A stretch of DNA of 64,000 bases from Streptomyces fragilis (GTDB lineage: Bacteria; Actinomycetota; Actinomycetes; Streptomycetales; Streptomycetaceae), in NCBI RefSeq assembly GCF_003112515.1, contig NZ_BEVZ01000001.1, positions 124,001-188,000 of the forward strand, given 5' to 3'. Shown piece by piece: positions 8,990 to 18,218 of the stretch. A program made the translations under genes and the position numbers. A model generated the notes under the pieces. That model searched no databases, was not told the origin of the DNA, and was given only the letters and a program-made list of their open reading frames with translations. Each line of letters opens with the position of its first letter. Within the stretch, counting starts at the first letter, position 1.

Positions 8990-9991
8990 TCACGCGTGGG
9001 CGCGTGCGAACGCCCAGGCGTCGGAGACGATGGTGGTGAGGTCGGCGCGGCGCGGGCGCCAGCCGAGACGGTCGCGGGCGGTGGCGGCGGAGGCGACCAG
9101 CACGGCGGGGTCGCCGCCGCGGCGCGCCGCCACCTCCTCGGGGATCGGATGGCCGGTCACCCGCCGGACCGTGTCGATGACCTGGCGGACGGAGAAGCCG
9201 TTGCCGTTGCCCAGGTTGCAGATCAGGTGCTCGCCCGGGGCGGCGGCCTTCAGGGCCAGCAGGTGGGCCTCGGCGAGGTCGGCGACGTGGATGTAGTCGC
9301 GCACGCAGGTGCCGTCCGGCGTCGGGTAGTCGTCGCCGTAGACGGAGATGTGGCCCCGGCGGCCGAGGGCGACCTGGAGGATCAGCGGGATCAGGTGGGA
9401 CTCGGGGTCGTGCCGCTCGCCGTGGTCCCCGTACGCCCCGGCCACGTTGAAGTAGCGCAGGCTGACCGCCGCGAGACCGTGGGCGTTCGCCTCGCCGGTG
9501 ATCATGTGGTCGACGGCCAGCTTGCTGGCGCCGTAGGGGTTGGTGGGCGCGGTGGGGGCGGTCTCCGGGATGGGGACCGTGGCGGGCTCGCCGTAGGTGG
9601 CGGCGGTGGAGGAGAACACCAGCCGGCGCACTCCCGCCTCGCGCATGGCGCTCAGCAGGGCCATGGACCCGCCGACGTTGTTGCGCCAGTACTTCTCCGG
9701 CTTCACCACCGACTCGCCGACCTGCGAGGAGGCGGCGAAGTGGAGGACCGCGTCGAAGGAGGGATCGAGGACGCGCCCGGCCTCGTGCAGGCCCGCCTCG
9801 ACGAACTCGGCGCCCTCGGGGACGCCTTCGCGCACGCCGGTGGACAGGTCGTCCAGGACGACCACCCGGTGCCCGGCCTCCAGCAGGTGCTGGGCGACCA
9901 CGCCGCCGATGTAGCCGGCCCCGCCGGTCACCAGGTACGTCCCGCCGCCGTCCACGCCCGTCCCCTCGCCCGCGCCCATGCCCTCGCTCAC
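8990..9991 (-). CDS. galE: UDP-glucose 4-epimerase
   Basis: Extended SDR of 333 residues. It has the NAD-binding TGGAGYIGG, catalytic Ser/Thr in SSTAATYG, Y and K in NPYGASK, and sugar-binding [14 protein letters not shown]. It interconverts UDP-galactose and UDP-glucose. Its GTG start overlaps the galT stop (GTGA, 9988-9991), indicating translational coupling. ATG 9979 is a possible later start that would remove a short Gly-rich tail. Confidence 0.95.
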   Translation of the reverse strand: MSEGMGAGEGTGVDGGGTYLVTGGAGYIGGVVAQHLLEAGHRVVVLDDLSTGVREGVPEGAEFVEAGLHEAGRVLDPSFDAVLHFAASSQVGESVVKPEKYWRNNVGGSMALLSAMREAGVRRLVFSSTAATYGEPATVPIPETAPTAPTNPYGASKLAVDHMITGEANAHGLAAVSLRYFNVAGAYGDHGERHDPESHLIPLILQVALGRRGHISVYGDDYPTPDGTCVRDYIHVADLAEAHLLALKAAAPGEHLICNLGNGNGFSVRQVIDTVRRVTGHPIPEEVAARRGGDPAVLVASAATARDRLGWRPRRADLTTIVSDAWAFARAHA

Positions 9992-11049
9992 GCGCTCGCC
10001 ACCTCCCGCAGTCGCGCCGCGGCCGCCTCCGGCGGCACGTCGTTGATGAACACTCCCATGCCCGACTCCGAGCCCGCGAGGAACTTGAGCTTGCCGGAGG
10101 TCCGGCGGATGGTGAACAGCTCCAGGTGCAGGGCGAAGTCGTCCCGCGTCACCCCTTCGTACGCGTCCAATCCGCTGAACGGCGCCTGGTGCCAGGCGGC
10201 GATGTACGGGGTGGGCGGCTCGTCGGGGCCGAAGATCCGGTCGAAGCGGCGCAGCAGTTCCAGGTAGACGCGGGGGAACTCGGCCCGCTGGTCCTCGTCG
10301 AGGGCGGTCAGGTCGGGGACCCGGCGGCGGGGGTAGAGGTGCACCTCGTACGGCCAGTGGGCGGCGTACGGGACGAAGGCGACCCAGTGGTCACCCGCGA
10401 GGACCAGTCGCTCCCCCGCCGACTCGCGCTCGACGATCTCGTCGAAGAGATTGGCGGTGTCCGCCTCGGCGCGGCGCGCCGCCAGCGACTGGAACATTCG
10501 CGCGGTACGCGGGGTGACGAAGGGGTAGGCGTAGATCTGCCCATGGGGGTGACCGAGCGTCACCCCGATCTCGTGGCCCCGGTTCTCGAAGGGGAAGACC
10601 TGCACGACGGAGGAGAGATGCGACAGGTCGGCGGTCCGGTCGGTCCAGGCGTCCAGCACCAGCCGGGCCTGCTCCTCGGACAGCTGGGCGAACGACGCGT
10701 CGTGGTCCTCGGTGAAGCAGACGACCTCGCAGCGGCCGGAGTCGCCGGCCAGCGAGGGGAAGCGGTTCTCGAAGACGGCCACGTCGTAGGTGCTGTCCGG
10801 GATCTCGCTGAGCCGATCCCCGCGGGTGGGGCACAGCGGGCACTGGTCGGCCGGCGGGTGGTAGGTGCGGCCCTGGCGGTGCGAGGCGACCGCGATGTCG
10901 TCGCCGAGCAGCACGTCGTGGCGCACCTCGGAGGTGGTCACGGTGGCGTCCAGGGGCCGCCGGTCGACGGCGTCGCGCGGCGCGCCGTCGCGCAGGTCGT
11001 AGTAGATGAGCTCGCGCCCGTCGGCAAGCCGGGTCGAAGTCTTCCGCAC
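9988..11049 (-). CDS. galT: Galactose-1-phosphate uridylyltransferase
   Basis: A 353-residue HIT-superfamily enzyme. It has the catalytic [10 protein letters not shown] motif, N-terminal metal-ligand cysteines in CPLCP, and [16 protein letters not shown]. It transfers UMP from UDP-glucose to galactose-1-phosphate. It is the first gene of the gal operon (GTG start), with galE translationally coupled behind it. Order and coupling match the known Streptomyces gal operon. Confidence 0.96.
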   Translation of the reverse strand: MRKTSTRLADGRELIYYDLRDGAPRDAVDRRPLDATVTTSEVRHDVLLGDDIAVASHRQGRTYHPPADQCPLCPTRGDRLSEIPDSTYDVAVFENRFPSLAGDSGRCEVVCFTEDHDASFAQLSEEQARLVLDAWTDRTADLSHLSSVVQVFPFENRGHEIGVTLGHPHGQIYAYPFVTPRTARMFQSLAARRAEADTANLFDEIVERESAGERLVLAGDHWVAFVPYAAHWPYEVHLYPRRRVPDLTALDEDQRAEFPRVYLELLRRFDRIFGPDEPPTPYIAAWHQAPFSGLDAYEGVTRDDFALHLELFTIRRTSGKLKFLAGSESGMGVFINDVPPEAAAARLREVASA

Positions 11050-11270
11050 CGTCGATCGCCTTCCCGCCGCACCGCCCGGCTCCCTCGGATGTCCCGTCCG
11101 GATGCGCGATGCCTCGAACAGAAGTCAACATAACAGACCACATAAGAACGCTTCCCCCTCACTGATGTCACAATCAGACGACGAGAAACAACAGGAGTGT
11201 TCAATCTCCGACAGCATCGGTAAGAAGAGACCCGCCGTGATCCCCGTAACGCGCGACGAAGCGAGTTCCT
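11050..11270. promoter_or_regulatory. Divergent control region of gal operon and sugar symporter
   Basis: A 221-bp, comparatively AT-rich region between galT (minus) and the symporter gene (plus). Minus-strand hexamers TTATGT occur twice 12 bp apart (11128-11133 and 11140-11145 on the plus strand), followed by TTGAC. In other Streptomyces the galactose-inducible promoter galP1 sits upstream of galT and is governed by repeated hexamers. These repeats are the best candidate for the equivalent operator. Exact promoter positions cannot be fixed by eye. Confidence 0.55.
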
Positions 11271-12947
11271 ATGCCCCCCACACTTCTGGCAGCTGAGCTG
11301 CGACTCCCCGCCAACTGGCTGGACTACTGCCTGCTGGCCATCTACTTCCTCTTCGTCCTGGGCGTCGGCTTCCTGGCGCGCAAGTCGGTCAAGACGAGCC
11401 TCGACTTCTTCCTGTCCGGGCGCTCGCTGCCCGCCTGGGTCACGGGACTCGCCTTCATCTCCGCCAACCTCGGCGCCACCGAGGTCCTCGGCATGGCCGC
11501 CAACAGCGCCCAGTACGGCGTCTACACGGTGCACTGGTACTGGATCGGCGCCATCCCGGCCATGGTCTTCCTCGGCCTGGTGATGATGCCGTTCTACTAC
11601 GGCTCCAAGGTCCGGTCGGTGCCCGAGTTCCTGCTGCTGCGCTTCGACAAGTCGGCGCACCTGCTGTCCTCGGTGCTGTTCGCCTTCGCGGCCATCCTGA
11701 TCGCCGGCGTCAACCTGTACTCGCTGGCGATCGTGGTCGAGGCGCTGCTCGGCTGGCCGGAGTGGGTGGCCATCGTGGTGGCGGGCTTCTTCGTCCTCGC
11801 GTACATCACCATCGGTGGTCTGTCCTCGGCGATCTACAACGAGGTGCTGCAGTTCTTCGTGATCCTGGCGGCGCTCATCCCGATCACCGTCCTCGGCCTG
11901 AAGCGGGTCGGCGGCTGGGACGGCCTGACCGACTCGCTCACCGCGCAGAAGGGCGGCGACTTCGTCACCGCCTGGGGCGGAACAGGCATCGGCAGCGACA
12001 ACCCGCTGGGCGCCAACTGGCTGACCATCGTCCTGGGCCTGGGCTTCGTGCTCTCCTTCGGCTACTGGACGACCAACTTCGCCGAGGTGCAGCGCGCGCT
12101 GTCCGCCAAGAACCTCTCCGCCGCCCAGCGCACCCCGCTGATCGCCGCGTTCCCGAAGATCTTCATCGTCTTCCTGGTGATGATCCCCGGCCTGGTCGCC
12201 GCCGTGCTGGTCCCCAAGATCGGCCAGGCGTCCTCGGGCCTGGAGTACAACGACGCGATCCCCTACCTGATGGGCCAGCTGCTGCCCAACGGTGTGCTCG
12301 GCATCGCGATCACCGGTCTGGTGGCGGCGTTCATGGCCGGCATGGCGGCCAACGTCTCGTCCTTCAACACCGTCTTCACCACGGACATCTGGGCCAAGTA
12401 CGTCAAGCGCGGCCAGGAGGACGCCTACTACCTGCGCTTCGGCCGGCTGATCACCGTCCTGGGCGTGCTGGCCTCGATGGGCACGGCGTTCCTCGCGTCG
12501 ACCTTCTCGAACATCATGTCCTACCTGCAGACGCTGTTCTCGTTCTTCAACGTGCCGATGTTCGTGGTGTTCATCATCGGCATGTTCTGGAAGCGGGCGT
12601 CGATGGTCTCCGGCTTCTGGGGCCTGCTCGCCGGCACGGTCTCCGCGATGGTCAACTACTTCGTGATCTACAAGCAGGGCGTCATCGACATCCCCTCCGA
12701 CCAGGGCGCCAACTTCGTCTCGGCGATCGTCGGCTTCGTGGCGGGTGCGGTGGTCATGGTCGCGGTCTCGCTCTTCACCAAGCCCAAGCCGATCGAGGAA
12801 CTGCAGGGTCTGGTCTACGGCACCAAGTCGCCGGGCATGTCCGAGCCGCCCGCCGAGGGCGACGACGCCTGGTACCGCAAGCCCGCCCTGCTGGGCTGGT
12901 CCGCGATCATCCTGGCCGCCGCCTGCTACATCCCGTTCTCGTTCTAG
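11271..12947 (+). CDS. Sodium/solute symporter (SSS family), probable galactose/glucose transporter
   Basis: A 558-residue polytopic membrane protein with about 14 hydrophobic segments. It has the SSS features FFLSGRSLPAWVTGLAFISANLGATE near residue 45 and GGLSSAIYNEVLQFF near 180. A member of this family that takes up galactose (vSGLT) is the structural model for sodium/sugar symport. Placement divergent from galTEK implies galactose or glucose import for the Leloir pathway; this is inference. ATG 11271 has GAAGCGAG upstream. The next gene follows after 27 bp. Confidence 0.88.
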   Translation: MPPTLLAAELRLPANWLDYCLLAIYFLFVLGVGFLARKSVKTSLDFFLSGRSLPAWVTGLAFISANLGATEVLGMAANSAQYGVYTVHWYWIGAIPAMVFLGLVMMPFYYGSKVRSVPEFLLLRFDKSAHLLSSVLFAFAAILIAGVNLYSLAIVVEALLGWPEWVAIVVAGFFVLAYITIGGLSSAIYNEVLQFFVILAALIPITVLGLKRVGGWDGLTDSLTAQKGGDFVTAWGGTGIGSDNPLGANWLTIVLGLGFVLSFGYWTTNFAEVQRALSAKNLSAAQRTPLIAAFPKIFIVFLVMIPGLVAAVLVPKIGQASSGLEYNDAIPYLMGQLLPNGVLGIAITGLVAAFMAGMAANVSSFNTVFTTDIWAKYVKRGQEDAYYLRFGRLITVLGVLASMGTAFLASTFSNIMSYLQTLFSFFNVPMFVVFIIGMFWKRASMVSGFWGLLAGTVSAMVNYFVIYKQGVIDIPSDQGANFVSAIVGFVAGAVVMVAVSLFTKPKPIEELQGLVYGTKSPGMSEPPAEGDDAWYRKPALLGWSAIILAAACYIPFSF

Positions 12948-12974
12948 CGACGAACGCGGGAGAATGGAGAGACC

Positions 12975-13292
12975 ATGTCCGAGTTTTCCGAGAAGGACGT
13001 CCAGCGGTCGGTCACCGAGCTGGAGACCAAGTCCGCCAGTGCCGCCCGGCTCTTCGACGTCCGCCGCATCATCGGCCTGCTGTTCGTCGTCTACGGCGTC
13101 ATCGTCACGCTGTGCGGGATCGCGCCGTCCGACGGCTCCCTCGACAAGTCGGAGAACGTCAACATCAACCTGTGGACCGGGCTGGCCATGCTCGCGCTCG
13201 GCCTGTTCTTCCTGATCTGGCTCAAGCTGCGGCCGACCGCGCCGCCGCCGCCCCCGACGGGCATGGAGGAACAGAACCCCCTGGGCCACTGA
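12975..13292 (+). CDS. Small two-helix membrane protein, possible symporter partner
   Basis: 105 residues. A charged N-terminus (about 1-28) precedes two hydrophobic segments (about 31-50 and 67-86) and a Pro-rich tail. GGAGAG precedes ATG 12975. It lies 27 bp after the symporter gene, before a shared terminator, so cotranscription is likely. I do not recognise the family. A role in assembly or regulation of the symporter is only suggested by position. Confidence 0.75.
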   Translation: MSEFSEKDVQRSVTELETKSASAARLFDVRRIIGLLFVVYGVIVTLCGIAPSDGSLDKSENVNINLWTGLAMLALGLFFLIWLKLRPTAPPPPPTGMEEQNPLGH

Positions 13293-13377
13293 GCCCTCCG
13301 GGCCGCTGAATCCCCTGGCCGCTGACCGGCCGGGTCGGGCGAGGACCCGCGCGGCGGTCCACCACACGGAGAACGAA

Positions 13378-13408
13378 GGGCCGGGCTCCCCACACGGGGG
13401 CCCGGCCC
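13378..13408 (+). terminator. Terminator of the symporter operon
   Basis: GGGCCGGGC-T-CCCC and GGGG-GCCCGGCCC form a 13-bp stem with one bulge and an ACAC loop, followed by CTTTCC. It also ends the convergent response regulator gene region. Confidence 0.85.
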
Positions 13409-13436
13409 TTTCCGCGTCCCTGGCAAGGGGGCCCGG

Positions 13437-14102
13437 TCAGGAGGGCGAGTGGTCCAGCAGCCCGGTGCGGGCGGCGAGCGCGGCGGCCTCCAGGCGCGAG
13501 CCCACGCCCAGCTTCATCAGCACCCGCTGGACGTGGGTGCGCGCGGTACTGGGCGCTATGCCCATGCCCTCCGCGATCAGCCGGGTGTCCTCCCCCTCGG
13601 CGACCCGCACCAGCACCTCCGTCTCGCGCGGGGTGAGCGAGGCCAGCAGGCGCCGCCCCTCGTCGTTGGGCTCCGCCACCGGGTGGAGCAGCTCGTGGAA
13701 GGCGCCCTGCAGCAGGGCCGGGGCGATCGCCGCCTCACCGGCCCGCGCCTTCACGATGGCCCGCTCGACCCCCTCGATCCGCTCGTCGTGGCGGACGTAG
13801 CCGGACGCCCCGGCCGCGAAGGCCGCCGCGATGCCGCGCGGACTGGGCACCGGGCCCAGCACCACCACCGCCACCTGCGGCCGCTCCCGCCGGATCCGCT
13901 CCACCGGGTCGAACGCCCCGGGCCGGGCAGGCTCCGCGGTGCCCAGCAGGCACACCTCCGGCGCCCGGCCGATCACCAGATCGGCCGCGCCGGCCGCCGG
14001 CGCGGCCGCTGCCAGCACCCGGTGCCCGCGCAGCTTCAGGGCGGAGGCCAGCGCCTCCGCGTGCAGTCGGTGGTCGTCGACCACCATGAGCCGCACTCCC
14101 AT
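13437..14102 (-). CDS. Atypical LuxR-type response regulator lacking the phospho-acceptor
   Basis: 221 residues. The N-terminal receiver keeps the acid pair D9-D10, but at the end of beta-3 the expected Asp is Gly54 (VCLLGTAEP). The conserved Lys of GYVLKD is replaced (GYVRHDE). The LuxR helix-turn-helix is intact at the C-terminus (SLTPRETEVLVRVAEGE, then PSTARTHVQRVLMKLG). It is therefore probably phosphorylation-independent. ATG 14102 is the sensible start; a longer frame from 14198 runs through an inverted repeat. The partner is unknown; the neighbouring minus-strand genes are the PQQ-propeller proteins. Confidence 0.85.
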   Translation of the reverse strand: MGVRLMVVDDHRLHAEALASALKLRGHRVLAAAAPAAGAADLVIGRAPEVCLLGTAEPARPGAFDPVERIRRERPQVAVVVLGPVPSPRGIAAAFAAGASGYVRHDERIEGVERAIVKARAGEAAIAPALLQGAFHELLHPVAEPNDEGRRLLASLTPRETEVLVRVAEGEDTRLIAEGMGIAPSTARTHVQRVLMKLGVGSRLEAAALAARTGLLDHSPS

Positions 14103-14181
14103 CGAACCCCCCACCTTGCCCCCGGCCCGATGCCCCCGGCACTCGCGGCCCGTATGGACCGCGAAGCTACACGCTTGTTCG

Positions 14182-14268
14182 ACGCCGCGCGCCCCCATCG
14201 GCCGACATGTGCCCCGTATCGGCGAATCCGCCAGGGGGGCACAGCCGGCCCATGGGGGCGCGCGGCGT
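14182..14268. repeat. Perfect 17-bp inverted repeat spanning 87 bp
   Basis: ACGCCGCGCGCCCCCAT (14182-14198) and its exact complement (14252-14268) are 53 bp apart. Inside, GGCCG/CCGGCC and GTGCCCC/GGGGGCAC can extend the pairing. It lies between the stop of the first PQQ-propeller gene (minus) and the start of the atypical response regulator. It may act as terminator or attenuator. Confidence 0.8.
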
Positions 14269-14280
14269 GCGTGCGGGCCG

Positions 14281-15984
14281 TCAGCCCTTGGGCCCGAAGG
14301 CGACCGCGAGCGGCTCGTCGTCCTTGTCGTCGCCGCGGGCGTAGACCTCGCTCATGAAGAGCCGGCCGCCGGAGAAGAGGAATTCCTGGTAGTCCGGCGA
14401 GAAGGAGATCTCCAGCTCGCGGCTGGCCCGGTCGTTCGGCAGCTGCAGCAGGAGCGTCTCCTTCAGCGTGTCGCCGTCCAGACGGACCACCTGGCCGCCC
14501 TTGTCGTAGGGGCCGCTCTTGTAGGCGAGCACGTCGTCGCCGTCCATGCGCAGCGGGAGCAGGTTGTGGCCCTCGCCCGCGTCGGCCTTCCGGCCCGTCT
14601 TGCCGGTGGCGAGGTCGATGGCGACGACCTCGTTGGTCCGCGCGGTGCCGCCTCCGGCCTCGCGCTCCTCGGTCGGCAGGTAGAGCGTGTCCTGGCTGAC
14701 GGCCAGGTTGCCGCACTGCTCGACGCCGGTGACGCCGTCGCAGTCGGCGGCGTAGGTCTCGCCCGGCGCGGAGATCTTGGCGCGGAGCTTGCCGGTGGCG
14801 GCGTCGACGGAGAAGAAGTCGGAGATGCCGCTGCCGTCGCCCGCGGTGTCGCCGACGTCGGCGGCGGCCACCAGCGGAACGGTGGAGACGATCGACGCGT
14901 AGTCGACGCCCTCGGGCAGCTTGTACTCCGAGAGCACGGTGCCCTTCTTGGCGTCCAGGGTCTGCAGGAGCAGCTGGTAGTTGCCGTACTCGCCGCACTT
15001 GCGCAGCGCGACCAGGGCCTGGCCGCCGCCGTAACCGGCGTCGTAGCAGGTGTCGCCCGGCTTGGGCTGCCACAGCGAGGAGCCGTTGGTCAGGTCCCAG
15101 GCGGCGCCGCCGGAGCTGGAGCCGGCGGCGACGGTGGTGCCGCTGAGGGTGACGTTGTCGAACCGCACGGGCCGGTCGCCGTTCTTGGCGTTCTTCGTCC
15201 AGAGCTTCCTGCCGGTGGTCAGGTCGATCGCGGTGACCTCGCTGCAGCCCTTGGTGGGCTCCTTGGCGGTCGGCATGGCCGGCTCGTGGACGATCGCGGT
15301 CCGCCCGTCCTCGGTGGTGTGGCGGGAGGAGAAGCAGACCGGGCCGGGCAACGGAAGCTTCCACTTCTGCTCACCGGTGCGCGGGTCGTAGGCGGTGATG
15401 CCGTCCGCGCCGGACTTCGCGTAGAGCTCCCCGGTGGCCCAGGACCCCTTGACGTTGATCTGCAGGTCCTTCTCGACCTTCGGCATCGGCACCTCGAAGA
15501 GCAGCCGCCCCTCGGGGTCCGAGGGGACCTTCTCCGTGCCGCCCCCTTCCTCGCCGCCCTTGCCCTTGCCGCCCTCCGTGCCGCCGGCGACGGGCTTCCC
15601 GCCGTCGTCCTTGCTGCCGGAGTACCAGACGCCGCCGCCGATGATCAGGGCGATCGCCACCAGGGCGGAGACCACGATGGCGATCTGGGCGCGCAGCGCC
15701 TTGCGCTCGGCCTCGGTGCGCGGCGGCGCGGCGGCGGGCGCCGGGACCGTCGGCGGCTGCGGGGCGGGGTAGCCGTAACTCGGCGTGTGCGGGGCCTGCT
15801 GCTGCCCCGGCTGCTGGAGGTACGGGTTGGGCGCCGGCGGGGTCTGCGGGTACCCGTAGCCCGCCGCGGGCGGGGCCGGCGGCTGGTGCGGCGGCGGGGT
15901 GGCGCCGTAGGGGCCCTGGGCGGCGGGCTCGTGGGCGCCGCCGTCCCCCTGCGGGGGCCGGCCGGGCTCGGGCGGCTGGGTCAT
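14281..15984 (-). CDS. Membrane-anchored PQQ-type beta-propeller protein (paralog 1)
   Basis: 567 residues. A cytoplasmic Pro/Gln/Gly/Tyr-rich tail (about 1-90) leads into one transmembrane helix (about 100-122). A Gly/Lys/Glu linker and an extracytoplasmic domain with repeated propeller motifs follow (DPRTGEQKWKLPLPG, DLTTGRKLW, DAATGKLRAKI, DLATGKTGRK). This topology resembles the sensor half of Streptomyces Ser/Thr kinases, but no kinase domain is present. ATG 15984 gives GAGG at 6 bp. Function is unknown; extracellular sensing or cell-surface scaffolding is a guess. A close paralog lies immediately upstream. Confidence 0.8.
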   Translation of the reverse strand: MTQPPEPGRPPQGDGGAHEPAAQGPYGATPPPHQPPAPPAAGYGYPQTPPAPNPYLQQPGQQQAPHTPSYGYPAPQPPTVPAPAAAPPRTEAERKALRAQIAIVVSALVAIALIIGGGVWYSGSKDDGGKPVAGGTEGGKGKGGEEGGGTEKVPSDPEGRLLFEVPMPKVEKDLQINVKGSWATGELYAKSGADGITAYDPRTGEQKWKLPLPGPVCFSSRHTTEDGRTAIVHEPAMPTAKEPTKGCSEVTAIDLTTGRKLWTKNAKNGDRPVRFDNVTLSGTTVAAGSSSGGAAWDLTNGSSLWQPKPGDTCYDAGYGGGQALVALRKCGEYGNYQLLLQTLDAKKGTVLSEYKLPEGVDYASIVSTVPLVAAADVGDTAGDGSGISDFFSVDAATGKLRAKISAPGETYAADCDGVTGVEQCGNLAVSQDTLYLPTEEREAGGGTARTNEVVAIDLATGKTGRKADAGEGHNLLPLRMDGDDVLAYKSGPYDKGGQVVRLDGDTLKETLLLQLPNDRASRELEISFSPDYQEFLFSGGRLFMSEVYARGDDKDDEPLAVAFGPKG

Positions 15985-16054
15985 CACATTCCTCGGGAGG
16001 GTCGTGCGGGCGGGCGTCGGCCCGGCCGGGGCGTACGAGGGTCCTGGGTGCGGG

Positions 16055-16082
16055 GGCCGGCCCCGGGGGTGCGGGGCCGGCC
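16055..16082 (-). terminator. Hairpin between the two PQQ-propeller genes
   Basis: GGCCGGCCCCG (16055-16065) and CGGGGCCGGCC (16072-16082) pair perfectly around a 6-base loop. It lies just after the stop of the upstream paralog. Confidence 0.75.
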
Positions 16083-16089
16083 GGCGGGG

Positions 16090-18099
16090 CTACTTGGCGT
16101 AGACCGTCATCAGCTTCTCCTCCAGCTCGTCGCTGCCGGTCAGCCGGTCGACGGAGAGGAAGAGCCGGCCGTCGGCCCAGGCGACGGCCGGGTTGAGGAA
16201 GGAGTTCTCCAGCTGGGCCCCGGCCGCCGGGTTCTGCAGCAGCTTCTGCGGGGTGTGCGAACCGGCCGTCGGCACGGCGACCACCTGACCGCCCTTGTCG
16301 TACGTGGGTTCGACGTAGGCGATCAGCCGGCCGTTCTCCAGCGTCACCGGGATCATCGACGACTCGGCCGGGGACTCGACCCGCCACTTCACCTTGCCGG
16401 TGTCCAGGCCGACCGCGAGGATCTCGTTGGCCTTGCCGATGCTCCTGGTGGGCAGGTACATGTTCGTGTCGTCGGCGACGAAGTCGCAGGACTCCAGCGC
16501 CTTGTTGAAGATCGAGAACCCGGAGCAGCGGATGTCGAGCTCGGTCTTGCCGTCGAGCTGCACGTGCGGGCCGATCCGGCCGTTGCCCTCGAAGACGGAG
16601 ATGTTGCCCGTCTTCTTGTCGCGGTTGGCGCTGTAGACCACGAGCGGGCTGACGCTGTAGGCCTTCTCGACCTCCCAGCCCTTGCCGAGCGCCCTGGTCC
16701 AGCGGACCTTGCCGGTGGCCGGGTCGAGTTCGCGCAGTTCGTCGTGCTGGTTGTCGCCGCCGGCCGCGCAGGACGCGGCGACGATGAGCTTCCGCTCGTC
16801 GCCGGCGAAACCGCCGGGGAAGCAGGACGCCCCGTACTTCTTGATGTCGTAGCGCTTCTTGCCGGTCTTCATGGCGAGGGCCACGGCGGACTGGCCGCGG
16901 CCGACGACCAGGGTGTCCCCGGCCAGGCTGAGCGAGATGTCGCTGGTGCCGTCGAAGAGGCCGCCCTCGCCGATCTCGGTCTCCCAGCCCTTCTCGCCGG
17001 TGCGCAGGTCGAGCTCCTGGACCTGGTTGCACTTGGCGCGGTCGCTGCTGCCGCTCTTGTAGGCGACGGCTATCCGCCCGTCGGCGGACACCCGCCGGGT
17101 GACGGCGCATATCTCCTGCGGGAAGTCGACCGGCTTCCACGCCTCGCTGCCGTCGGCGGCCTTCCAGCCGAAGACCTGCTTGTACGCGGCCTTCACGGCC
17201 ACGTCGCCGACGACCCACATGCCGGGGGCCTTGGCGCCGTCGCCCGGGGCGTCGGGGGCGCCCTTGTACCAGGCGAGGCGGTCCTCGCCGGGCGCGCGGT
17301 CGCCGTTGATGTCGAGTTCCTCGCCGCCTCCGCCGTCGCCGTCGCCCTGGTCGACGGTGGCGGTGGGCTCGGGGGCCTCCTGCGTGGCCGTGGGGGCCGC
17401 CTTCTTCCGGGCGGGCTCGTCGGAGTTCCCGGTCACCGCCCAGACGCCGCCGGCGACCAGCGCGGCCGCGACCACGGCGGCGGCGACCACCAGCGCGGGA
17501 CGCTTCCTGAAGGGGCCCGGGCCGCCGGACGGCGGCTGCTGGGGGCCGGCGGGCGGCCAGGCGCCGCCGCCCTGCGGGGCGCCCTGCGGGTACCCTCCCC
17601 CAGCTTCCGGCCGGGGGTGCCCCCATCCCTGCTGCGGCGCGTACGGCCCCTGCGGGCCGCCCGGCTGACCGTACGGCCCGGCCTGCGCGCCGCCCGGCTG
17701 ACCGTACGGCCCCGCGGCGTAGGGGCCGGGCTGCCCGTACGGACCCGGCTGCGGCTGGCCCAGCTGGGGCTGACCAGGCTGGGGCTGACCCGGCTGGGGG
17801 GCGCCGTAGCCGGACGGCGCGGCGCCGAAGCCCGCCGCGGGCTGCCCCTGCGGCTGCTGCGGGGCGCCGAACCCGCCCGCGGGCGGGGCGGCCGGCGCGG
17901 CCGGTGGCACGGGGGGCGCCGCCGGGGGCGCGGGCGGCTCCTGCGGGGCCTGGCCGGGCTGTCCGGGAGGACCGGCGGGGGCCGCGGGCGGCTCCTGCGG
18001 GGCGGGGTGGCCGGGCGGCGGGGCGTCCTGCGGCTCCGGGGACTTGCGCAACGGGTCGCCGGACGGCGTGGGCGGCTGTTCCTCGGGCGGCTGTGTCAC
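16090..18099 (-). CDS. Membrane-anchored PQQ-type beta-propeller protein (paralog 2)
   Basis: 669 residues with the same plan as the downstream paralog. The Pro/Gln/Gly-rich N-terminus (about 200 residues, with GQPQPGQPQ- and YGQPGG-type repeats) is longer. One transmembrane helix lies at about 207-227 (ALVVAAAVVAAALVAGGVWAV). An acidic linker leads to a propeller with blade motifs such as DLRTGEKGWE, MKTGKKRYDIK, DPATGKVRWTR and DTGKVKWRV. Cysteines in the outer domain may form disulfides. GTG 18099 is preceded by GGAG. The pair probably arose by tandem duplication. No enzymatic residues are evident. Confidence 0.8.
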   Translation of the reverse strand: MTQPPEEQPPTPSGDPLRKSPEPQDAPPPGHPAPQEPPAAPAGPPGQPGQAPQEPPAPPAAPPVPPAAPAAPPAGGFGAPQQPQGQPAAGFGAAPSGYGAPQPGQPQPGQPQLGQPQPGPYGQPGPYAAGPYGQPGGAQAGPYGQPGGPQGPYAPQQGWGHPRPEAGGGYPQGAPQGGGAWPPAGPQQPPSGGPGPFRKRPALVVAAAVVAAALVAGGVWAVTGNSDEPARKKAAPTATQEAPEPTATVDQGDGDGGGGEELDINGDRAPGEDRLAWYKGAPDAPGDGAKAPGMWVVGDVAVKAAYKQVFGWKAADGSEAWKPVDFPQEICAVTRRVSADGRIAVAYKSGSSDRAKCNQVQELDLRTGEKGWETEIGEGGLFDGTSDISLSLAGDTLVVGRGQSAVALAMKTGKKRYDIKKYGASCFPGGFAGDERKLIVAASCAAGGDNQHDELRELDPATGKVRWTRALGKGWEVEKAYSVSPLVVYSANRDKKTGNISVFEGNGRIGPHVQLDGKTELDIRCSGFSIFNKALESCDFVADDTNMYLPTRSIGKANEILAVGLDTGKVKWRVESPAESSMIPVTLENGRLIAYVEPTYDKGGQVVAVPTAGSHTPQKLLQNPAAGAQLENSFLNPAVAWADGRLFLSVDRLTGSDELEEKLMTVYAK

Positions 18100-18218
18100 A
18101 GCGTCTCCACCTCATTCACTGACCGACGCGCCGCGCCTGTCCGCTTCCGGGCCCCTCAGCGGTACTCAAGGACCAGTTGTCATACCGGTGGCTTTTCTAT
18201 CACCCGGGCCGGAACGCG

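Noticed and set aside
4821..8993. Very long minus-strand frame opposite ppc and galK, and similar giant frames elsewhere.
   Set aside because: Long antisense frames are a by-product of GC-rich third positions; the sense-strand genes carry the conserved motifs.
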